This document shows positions 7,800-15,900 of a stretch of 22,279 nt of DNA, piece after piece; within the stretch, counting starts at the first letter, position 1, and the number at the start of each line of letters is the position of its first letter. The notes under the pieces were generated by a model. It had not been told where the DNA came from. It did no database searches and saw nothing but the letters and a program-made list of their open reading frames with translations. The DNA comes from JACJYE01 sp964432875 (lineage in GTDB: Bacteria > Bacteroidota > Bacteroidia > Chitinophagales > Saprospiraceae): contig CAYSPJ010000088.1 of assembly GCA_964432875.1 (NCBI GenBank), forward strand, positions 1 through 22,279. Reading direction: 5' to 3'. The position numbers and the translations under genes are program-made.

Positions 7800-10700
7800 A
7801 TGTTTAAGAAGTACGCATTTATACTTACCATCCTGGTGAATGTCATTTCCCTACACGGCCAGGCAATCGACACAACTTCATTTATCCTACCGCAGGTACA
7901 GGCTTGTCCTGGCGATACCATATTCCTTCCCGTGACCACAGAAAACTTCCTAAATGTAAGGGGTTTTCAGTTTTTTATCAAGTGGGATGCTAACCAGTTG
8001 AATCTCATTGACACTTGCGACTTGTTCCACCCCAGTGTGTTTGGCAACCAATTCGCCATGGATCAGCTTACGCTATTGTTCTTCCCTTTGATTGCCAACC
8101 CGGATGACCCTGTTGATTTACCCGATGGCGATACGATTATCATCTTGAAATTCGTAGTGCTCAACCTGGATAGCCCAGCAAGCGTCTTTTTCAATGAGTC
8201 TCCTCCTAGCATCAACAGCCAAGTCACGGTCAATTCGCCAATTAGCGGGGCCTCGGCCATTACCTTCCGCCCCAAGACGCAAACAGGCAGCGTCAGTTTC
8301 TTAGATTTGAATATGGATTTGCAGCTTGCTTCCAGCCCAATTACCTGCGCTGCTGCGGGTCAGATATCCGTTTTTTCAGCCATTCCAGACCTGAACTATG
8401 CCTGGTTTGCAGCAGGCACCCTATACGCTTCGACCCCTGATACCACAGTTATTTTCGGCGGTGAATATACCCTGGTAGCCAATCTAGGCACCTGTATAGA
8501 TACACAATTGGTAAACGTAGCTTACGATACCTTGGCACCGCCCTTTACCACCATAGCTGATGATACCATAAATTGCCGGGTAGCGATGGCAATGCTGTCT
8601 CCAGATTTCATCAATGGGTCCTTTGATTACCAGTGGATTGGACCGGCTCAGGATACGAACTCGGGCCCCAATCTGGAAGTAGCCGCTGCCGGGCTTTATG
8701 TCCTGGAGACCAATAATCCGACTAATGGCTGCGTTCGCCGCGACACGGCATACGTCATCGACCAGTCACAATCTCCCGACATTAGCCTTGTAAACTCAGG
8801 AGGGCTTGATTGCCGCCGTGATACAGCCTATATTATTGCCTTATACCTCGATAGCCTAAGCCTGGAGCTGGAATGGCGGGATGCACAGGGGGAGCTAGCT
8901 GCCCAATCTGATACGCTATGGATAAGCCAGGCGGGGCAATACTTTTTATATGCTATCGACCCGATTAGTGGCTGCACAGCGGTTGATAGCCTGGAAATCA
9001 TGGAAGACCGTACCTTGCCAAACACCACCATCCAAGGCGATAGCGTACTGGATTGCCGCCGCCCCAGCTTGTCACTCCAACCTGACAACTTGCCACCCCA
9101 CACAAGCCTGGAGTGGCGTGACGAGATTGGCAACCTGCTAAGCACCCAAGCAATCCTTGATTGGGCAGCCCCCGGCTTAATCTCCCTCCTCCTGACTGAC
9201 ACCCTCAACGGTTGTGAAGCTTCTGCCGCTATAACGATAAGTAGCGATTTTGCCATACCTCAGGTCAACCTGGTTGTCCCCACCGACACCTTGACTTGCG
9301 GCTTAACCCAAATCTCATTAGAAGGCTGGAGTTCGGCCGTTGGGTTGGCTTTTCAATGGTCGGCAGAAGGGCAAACCCTGAGCGATGAACCATCCCTAAA
9401 TATAAATGAACCAGGATTTTACGTCCTGCTCGCCACTGATACACTTAACGGCTGCGACACCATCCTGCAAGCTCAGATTTTCCAAGACACCCTCACCCCT
9501 GATTTCACTATCACCGGCGGCACTTTATTGACTTGTAACGAAAATGCCATCGAGCTAAACATCCAATCCAACTTAGCAGCAGGGCAATGCGAATGGCTAG
9601 GGATAGGCAACAACTGCTCCGCTTCTATATCATTACCAGGCACTTATACAGCCATGGTAACGAATTCATACAACCAATGCACGGCTTTAGATTCCGTTAC
9701 GGTGACCCGTGCAGATAGCTTGCCCCCAATTGCGGCACAAGTGGAAGGCATAATCAATTGTCGAGATACAAGCGTAAGATTATTTACCGATACCCTCTAT
9801 GAGCATACCGTTTATACTTGGATAGATACGGCCCTCGATACCCTTTCCACGGGCGCTATCGCCTTTGCCAACGCTGCGGGTATTTACACCCTCATTGCCA
9901 GCGATAGCCTGACAGGCTGCACCAGCCGACAGTATGTGACGGTTGAAGAAGACCAGAGCTTGCCGACAGGGCAAGCCGCCAGACCGTCAACCCTCGATTG
10001 CGACACACCTTTTGCCCCGCTCTTGGCTGAGCAGCTATCCGTGGGCGCGACTGTCGAATGGCAGGATAGCACCGGCATGCTCCTTTCTGCTGCTCAGGCC
10101 AGCCAACCTGGCACCTACTACCTATTACTGACCGATACCCTTAGCGGATGTATTGCACTGGATAGCGTAGAAGTAGTCGCAGATTTTACACTCCCAAGCC
10201 TATATCTAGATATACAGGATGAGCCTCCGGTATTGACCTGTGTACGCACCAAAATCGAACTCACTGCTCAAAGCGATGCCGGAGCAGCCTTCTTCTGGCT
10301 AAATGCCGCTGGAGATACGCTTGTACGCACGGCAGCCTTTGAAGCAACCACCCCAGGGCTATTCAGGCTTCTGGTACAAAGTAGTGTAAATGCCTGTACC
10401 CGGGATACCGTTTTTGCCATCATCGAAAACCGTGTCACTCCGCTCGCAGAAATACGCATCGAACAGGATTTTGACTGTGCCGCAGAGGAAGCCGTGTTGT
10501 CTGCTGCACCTGGCAACCACTATAGTTACGATTGGTCCGGCCCTGCATTAATGGTCGATGCGCTGAATACCGCCATGGCAACTGTTTTTGAAACAGGTAT
10601 TTATAACTTAGAGGTAATCGACACCCTCAACGGCTGTCGCAGTTCCGCTTCGATTGAGCTGAATGCCGACCCTGACGGCATCCAGGCAGTGCTCTTTGCA

Positions 10701-11453
10701 GTGCGCCCCATCGGATGCAATCAAACTGCTAATGGCAGTCTACTCGTCAACGGGTCTGAGGGGGGAGAGCCACCCTATTTTTACACGCTAAACGGCGAAC
10801 CTCTAGGGGCTTCTGGCCAAGCCGATGGCTTATCGGCAGGCTCTTATGCCCTTACGGCTATTGATGGCCGGGGCTGTCGCTTCGATACCACTTTCACCAT
10901 CTTCCCCGCTAGTGGCCATGCACTTTCCCTAAGCCCTCCAAATGCCTCTATTAACCTGGGCGATTCCATCCCGCTAACCGCCCTGGTTGACCTAGCCCCG
11001 GAACTCCTCCAACAAATCAACTGGTACGCTGATGGGCAGCTGGTTTGTGAATCCTGCCTCTCCTTCACGGCAAAGCCTAAGATTACCACCTTCTACGAAG
11101 TGGTCACGGTAGATGAAAATGGCTGCACCAGCCTAGCTCGTGCCGAGGTCAGAGTGGTCAAAAGAAAGCTGTTTTACGCCCCCAACGCCTTCTCTCCAAA
11201 CCATGACGGCCGAAATGACCGCTTTGTGATTTATCCGTCAGAGTCAGTTAAAGCCATCAATTCCTTTACCGTTTACGACCGCTGGGGTGGGCAGATTTAC
11301 CAGGAAAGCTCCGGCACCCTGGAGATGGAAGGCTGGGACGGGCTCTATAGAGGCACCCCCACCGCAACTGGCCTTTATGTTTATATGGCGGAGATGGAAC
11401 TGGTAGACGGCCAGCAGGTCGTGATTCAGGGAGAAGTAGTAGTAGTGAGGTAG
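7800..11453 (+). CDS. Cohesin-like / ten-Ig-repeat surface adhesin with type B T9SS CTD (gliding-motility-associated C-terminal domain)
   Basis: The start is placed at ATG 7800, where MFKKYAFILTILVNVISLHG forms a signal peptide. An in-frame TTG at 7767 lies in the upstream hairpin and is unlikely to be used. The product is 1217 residues. Residues about 22-170 are cohesin-like (DTIFLPVTTENFLNVRGFQF is typical of the fold). About ten Ig-like repeats of 75-82 residues follow (170-955), each with a conserved Cys early (LDC/LTC), a central Trp (EWRD, YTW) and an end motif such as TDTLNGC. Next come a SprB-like repeat, another Ig-like domain, and a type B CTD with the hallmark YAPNAFSPNHDGRNDRF followed by YDRWGGQIY and VVVVR. 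Type B proteins are exported by T9SS and commonly need a SprF-like partner, and such a gene lies next (11678). The likely role is a long surface fibre for adhesion or gliding. The ligand is unknown. Confidence 0.92.
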   Translation: MFKKYAFILTILVNVISLHGQAIDTTSFILPQVQACPGDTIFLPVTTENFLNVRGFQFFIKWDANQLNLIDTCDLFHPSVFGNQFAMDQLTLLFFPLIANPDDPVDLPDGDTIIILKFVVLNLDSPASVFFNESPPSINSQVTVNSPISGASAITFRPKTQTGSVSFLDLNMDLQLASSPITCAAAGQISVFSAIPDLNYAWFAAGTLYASTPDTTVIFGGEYTLVANLGTCIDTQLVNVAYDTLAPPFTTIADDTINCRVAMAMLSPDFINGSFDYQWIGPAQDTNSGPNLEVAAAGLYVLETNNPTNGCVRRDTAYVIDQSQSPDISLVNSGGLDCRRDTAYIIALYLDSLSLELEWRDAQGELAAQSDTLWISQAGQYFLYAIDPISGCTAVDSLEIMEDRTLPNTTIQGDSVLDCRRPSLSLQPDNLPPHTSLEWRDEIGNLLSTQAILDWAAPGLISLLLTDTLNGCEASAAITISSDFAIPQVNLVVPTDTLTCGLTQISLEGWSSAVGLAFQWSAEGQTLSDEPSLNINEPGFYVLLATDTLNGCDTILQAQIFQDTLTPDFTITGGTLLTCNENAIELNIQSNLAAGQCEWLGIGNNCSASISLPGTYTAMVTNSYNQCTALDSVTVTRADSLPPIAAQVEGIINCRDTSVRLFTDTLYEHTVYTWIDTALDTLSTGAIAFANAAGIYTLIASDSLTGCTSRQYVTVEEDQSLPTGQAARPSTLDCDTPFAPLLAEQLSVGATVEWQDSTGMLLSAAQASQPGTYYLLLTDTLSGCIALDSVEVVADFTLPSLYLDIQDEPPVLTCVRTKIELTAQSDAGAAFFWLNAAGDTLVRTAAFEATTPGLFRLLVQSSVNACTRDTVFAIIENRVTPLAEIRIEQDFDCAAEEAVLSAAPGNHYSYDWSGPALMVDALNTAMATVFETGIYNLEVIDTLNGCRSSASIELNADPDGIQAVLFAVRPIGCNQTANGSLLVNGSEGGEPPYFYTLNGEPLGASGQADGLSAGSYALTAIDGRGCRFDTTFTIFPASGHALSLSPPNASINLGDSIPLTALVDLAPELLQQINWYADGQLVCESCLSFTAKPKITTFYEVVTVDENGCTSLARAEVRVVKRKLFYAPNAFSPNHDGRNDRFVIYPSESVKAINSFTVYDRWGGQIYQESSGTLEMEGWDGLYRGTPTATGLYVYMAEMELVDGQQVVIQGEVVVVR
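8310..10665 (+). repeat. Array of about ten Ig-like coding repeats, period about 75-82 residues
   Basis: Successive modules start with D/E-x-x-x-x-P, carry a Cys about 12-15 residues in and a Trp near the middle, and end with GxYxLxxTDTLNGCxxxDSVxV. The DNA of the units is well diverged, so this is an old array rather than a recent expansion. Each unit's two cysteines could form a disulphide. Confidence 0.8.
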
Positions 11454-11649
11454 GTCAAAAGAGGCTTTATGGCTGGCTTTAACTGCCTAGAATCAATCAA
11501 ATCAGCCCCCCCACCGAAAGGGAAGATGCGCTAAATCCCCGATGGCATTTTGCAATAAAATAACCAGGTTTACCCATCCTGACCCATCATATAATCAACG
11601 CTTTATCGAAAATCCCCCACGCACGTCCATCTTAATACAAATGAATGTT

Positions 11650-11656
11650 TATCTTG
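11650..11656 (+). promoter_or_regulatory. Possible -7 element (TATCTTG) upstream of the PorP/SprF-like gene
   Basis: TATCTTG resembles the Bacteroidota -7 consensus TAnnTTTG with one base missing. It lies 21 bp before ATG 11678, a spacing similar to the better promoter at 22073-22080. The 224-bp region 11454-11677 is the longest plus-strand intergenic stretch here, so a promoter is reasonable. No convincing terminator, small ORF or RNA was seen in the rest of it. Confidence 0.25.
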
Positions 11657-11677
11657 CCCCCAATTAACACAAGCACC

Positions 11678-12865
11678 ATGACCAGAAAAACCCTGTTATG
11701 CTACTTGGGGCTGTGGTGGGCCATTAGCCTGAGCGCCCAAGACCCCTTCTTCGCCCATTTTTTCAATAATCGAGCGCTGTTCAACCCTGCTTTGGTCGGC
11801 GAGGCTGGTGCCTTGTCGGTGCGGGGGCTGTACAAATCGCAATGGCCCTTGGCCGGGGCCACCCCTTATCGCACCATGGCCGTGGTGGCCGAAGAGAGCA
11901 TGCCTTGCAGCATGTTCGACTGGGGGCTCAACCTGATGCAGGACGTGGAGGGCGACGGGCTGATGCGCACCTTCAGCGGCGGCATGATGTTGGCGGGCAC
12001 GCCAACGCTGATTACCCGGCATGGCGCGGCGCGGGCGGTGCACAACCTGCGCATCGGGCTGGGGCTCAACTGGGCGCAGCGCCGGGTGGACTTCAACCGC
12101 CTGGTCTTTTCCGATCAGCTCGACCCCAAGTACGGCCTGACTGATGCGGCGGGCAACCTCAACCCGACTGATTTCGTGCCGCCAGATTTCCCCGGCTCCC
12201 TCTGGTACTTCATCCCCTCCGTAGGCATCGCTTACAAAGGCTTGTTCAATGATCGCAACCCTTACCTGGGGGTATTCAGCATGGGCTATAGTGTCCATAA
12301 TTTATATGGGCTAGGAGACGAAGGCTTCTTTGGCCACCAAGAGTCGATCCTGCGCATCGGCACCACGACTACGCCCCGGCATACGGCTTTTGCCGAGTGG
12401 GAAATTATACCTTATTACAGCGCGAGCAACTACTTTTATTTTAGCGTCAAGCCCACTGTCTTGTGGCAAAAGCAAGGCGAGCTGAGCTATGCCGAAGCAG
12501 GGCTGCGCTTCGCTTTCAGCCGGGCTTTTGCGCTGGGTACGTATTACCATTTCTCCAGCCGCCCCCCAGATGGGGTCAATACCAACTGGCTTTCTATCAA
12601 TGCCGAAACGAGCGTGCTGCTCTCCAAGGCCAACCGCTTCAATCTGGGCTTTTCCTATTCGCCCAACCTCAGCGGCTTACAAAATTTCACTGGCGGGGGC
12701 GGCATCATGGAAGTGTCGATAGCCTTGCTCTTCGCCTCGAGCCCCAGCTGCAAGCTCATCGGCAGAGAGGATGAAGTGCGGTATCGCAACGACATCGTCT
12801 GCCCCACTGCCTCCCTGAGCCGGCGCTCCAAGCTGTACGACCATCTTTGGTATGGCCATAAGTGA
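11678..12865 (+). CDS. PorP/SprF family type IX secretion system outer-membrane protein
   Basis: The start is placed at ATG 11678, where MTRKTLLCYLGLWWAISLSA forms a signal peptide followed by the family signature QDPFFAHFFNNRALFNPALV (compare QDPxFSQFY...NPAxAG). An in-frame ATG at 11645 would only add 11 residues ahead of the signal peptide. The product is 395 residues, slightly longer than the usual 300-350. The body has alternating hydrophobic strands with aromatic residues, as expected of an outer-membrane beta-barrel, including GLRFAFSRAFALGTYYHF and NLGFSYSPNLSGLQNFTGGG. In known systems, SprF-like proteins are needed for secretion or surface attachment of a partner with a type B CTD. 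Here the gene lies between two type B CTD genes (7800-11453 and 12949-18864). It probably serves one or both. Confidence 0.92.
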   Translation: MTRKTLLCYLGLWWAISLSAQDPFFAHFFNNRALFNPALVGEAGALSVRGLYKSQWPLAGATPYRTMAVVAEESMPCSMFDWGLNLMQDVEGDGLMRTFSGGMMLAGTPTLITRHGAARAVHNLRIGLGLNWAQRRVDFNRLVFSDQLDPKYGLTDAAGNLNPTDFVPPDFPGSLWYFIPSVGIAYKGLFNDRNPYLGVFSMGYSVHNLYGLGDEGFFGHQESILRIGTTTTPRHTAFAEWEIIPYYSASNYFYFSVKPTVLWQKQGELSYAEAGLRFAFSRAFALGTYYHFSSRPPDGVNTNWLSINAETSVLLSKANRFNLGFSYSPNLSGLQNFTGGGGIMEVSIALLFASSPSCKLIGREDEVRYRNDIVCPTASLSRRSKLYDHLWYGHK

Positions 12866-12889
12866 TACTTTGAGCGGCAGGCGAGCTTA

Positions 12890-12902
12890 CGGAACCATTC
12901 CG
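12890..12902 (+). other. Small hairpin between the PorP/SprF-like gene and the large PKD gene
   Basis: CGGAA-CCA-TTCCG is a perfect but short stem in the 83-bp intergenic stretch. There is no poly-T tail. It may be chance or a weak structure. No clear promoter was seen in this interval, so genes 4 and 5 may be co-transcribed. Confidence 0.25.
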
Positions 12903-12948
12903 CCACTTTATTGATATCAACTGCGTGCTATTTATAAATCTTCAGGAT

Positions 12949-15900
12949 ATGAACTGGTTTTTTCCCCTAAAGACGAACTACGCCGTTTTACCTCTATTTG
13001 ACAAATGCCCAGCCGGGGCTGCCAAGCTTTATCCCCTCTTTTCCAGAGCGGGTTTCGCGGCGCTCTTCCTATTGGCCTTAGTCCAGAATGGTTGGGGGCA
13101 GTTGTCGGATTGCAACTTAACCTTGTGCAATGATGATGCTTGTGGCCCGGCTTTCGTCACCTATGCCCCTTCCGGGCAAAACGTATTTTGCGAAGGCAGC
13201 GTTATCACCCTGGCCAATACCAGCACCACCACTGATTTTCAGGTTTTCTACATCGATTGGGGCGATGGGCAGCAAGACACCGTCAACAATTACAACAACG
13301 TCACCCATACCTACGACTACTCGGGTATCGACCGCTGTGCCGAAGGCCCCTTATTCAACCAGATCATCTGCTACGTGGGTCGGAAAACCTGTGCCAATGG
13401 TGAGAGCTGCAATACCTCAACAACCGTGGTGACGGTGCGCTTGCGACCCGTGGCTCGCTTCGACGCACCAGCCGAAGCCTGCGTCAATACGCCCATCAAC
13501 TTCACCCAAAGCAGCTGCAACGTCGGCAATGATGGCTACCTCTGGAACTTCGGCGACGGCAACACCTCTACCGAACCCAGCCCCAGCCATACCTACGCGA
13601 ACCCCGGCAACTACACCGTCACCCTTACGGTGAGCAACTCTTGCGGCAGCGATACGCAGTCGCGCCCCATCCGCGTGGTGGCACCCCCGGAGGCGGCTTT
13701 TGACTTCGACCCGGCTTTGGGCTGCGGCCCCACAGTCATCTCCTTCACCGACCAGTCCAACCAATGGAGCAATACGGTGTGGAGCATCATGCCCAACGAT
13801 ACCTCGCGCTGGGACTTCACCGACACGACCATGACCCTCAGCACCGATGATATTTCCGTGAATTTCCACGCCGTCGGCGAATATATCGTCACCCTTACCG
13901 CTTCCAATGCCTGCGGGCAAGATACGGAGACGGCGACCATCAACATCTACGCGCCGCCCAGCATCAGCTTGTCTCCACCACATGCTTCTTGCGATGAGCT
14001 GATACTGACTTCGGATAGTCTTGGGTTTTATTACAGCGGTGAGATCACGACTTTTGAGTGGGTTTTCACCAACGGCACCCCGGCGACTGCGACCGGGCCG
14101 AGTTTCAGCGGCATCGTTTTCACCCAATCCGGCACCGTTACGCTGAACATCACCAGCCCTTGCGGCAATCAGACTCGAAGTGTGCCGGTGACGGTGGCCA
14201 ATACCGCCCCCATCGTGTTCGGCAGCAACCCCTCTTCGCTTTGCGCGAATGCGGCGCCCGTCTTCTTGCAAGCCACGCCGGATGGGCAATGGAGCGGCCC
14301 GGGCATCTCGCCAGACGGAGAGCTCAACCCGGTGGGCCTCAGTCCCGACACTTATACTTACACCTACTCTACTGGAGGGATGGGGTGCCCCAATGATGCC
14401 ACGTTGGACATCCAGATCGAGCCGGCCGTAGAGGCTGCCATCATGGCGGTAGATACCGCTTGCGAAAGCCTGAGCTATACCCCGCAGGTGACTTACGGCG
14501 GCGAAATCAACGCCTATGCCTGGTCGTTTCCGGGCGGCACGCCAGCCTCCTCTACCCAAGCCAACCCCAGCGGCATCCAGTACAATGCGCCGGGCACCTA
14601 TCTGGCCACCCTGGAAGCCGTCGGCCCTTGCGGCACTGCCCGCGATACGGTGGAAATCATCGTACAGGCCAATGTACAATTGGAGATCACCCCGCCACCA
14701 GGCATACTCTGCTCCGGCTCTGCGCCCTTTGAGCTGACGGCCAACCAGCCGGGCGGCACCTGGTCGGGCCAGGGCATTATCGACGGCATGGCGGGCTTGT
14801 TCGATCCCGGTGCGGTAATCCCGGGGCAGCCCATCTCGATCCAGTATGAGTTGGAAAACGGGGCGTGTAGCGCCACGGCCAGCATTGAACTGACCGTAGT
14901 GGCTTCCGCCAACATCACTTTCCCGGCGGATACATTCTGCCTGGACAGCGAGCCACGCCTTTTGTCCATCTCGCCAGCGAATGGCACCTTCTCGGGTGTC
15001 GGCGTGGACAGTATGAGCGGCCTCTTCACTCCGACAACATCGGGCGAAGGGGTCTTTGAGATTCGCTACGACTACACCGATGCCAATGGCTGTGCGGTAA
15101 ATGCCCAAGCCGACATCCTGGTAGAAGCGGTACCGCAGCTCGGCCTGCCCGATACGGCCCTGCTCTGCCTTTCCTCCATCGCCATCAACCTGCCCGCTAC
15201 GGTCGGCTTCGCACCCCAGCCGCCAGGGGGAGCGGCCACCTGGAGCGGCCCCGGCATCCAAAACCCGCAGGGCGATTTCAACGCCGGCACTTTGAGCGAA
15301 GGGGTGTATCCGGTGACGGTGGAATACCACCGCAATGACTGCCTGGTCAGGGACACGATCATGGTGGAGATCACCCAGCCCCAGCCGCTGCAGATCAGCC
15401 TGGATACGACAGTCTGCATCAGCGAGCAGTTTTTGCAATTGCAAAGCAACCTCGCGGGCGGCCAGTGGTTCGGCCCTGGCATCGACAGCGATGGGCGCAT
15501 CGAGCTAGAGGTGGCGGGCGGCAACACCATCCATGAATATCGCTACGAATTTGCCGTCGGCACCAATTGCGAGCAGAACGCCACGGTGCGGGTGGAAATC
15601 ATCGATCTGGGCGCTTTGGTCAATGCAGGGCCGGATACCGCGATTTGCGCGGGCCCCGCCACCTTCGCCCTCAGCGGCGCGGCACCCCAGCCGGGCTATT
15701 GGGTCGGCCCGGGGCTGGCAGATGACCAGGCCGGCCTGCTCGACCTCAGCCAGCTCTCGCCCGATTCGCTTTACACCTTTCAGTATTGCATCGAGAGCCA
15801 GGCCGTGGCGGGCTGCCAGGCCTGCGACAGCCGCAGCTTCATCGTCTATTCCAATCCCGTAGCGGATTTTGCCCTGGATGGCACGGCTTGCATCGACGAA

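Noticed and set aside
11696..12298. 200-codon antisense open frame opposite the PorP/SprF-like gene
   Set aside because: The His/Arg/Gln-rich composition is typical of a shadow frame, and the sense product is a clear family member.
12925..12948. GTG start for the giant PKD protein
   Set aside because: An ATG eight codons later gives a complete signal peptide; there is no ribosome binding site supporting the GTG.
13417..15444. 675-codon antisense open frame
   Set aside because: It has the same problem as the other antisense frame; the sense strand has clear PKD and Ig-like modules throughout.
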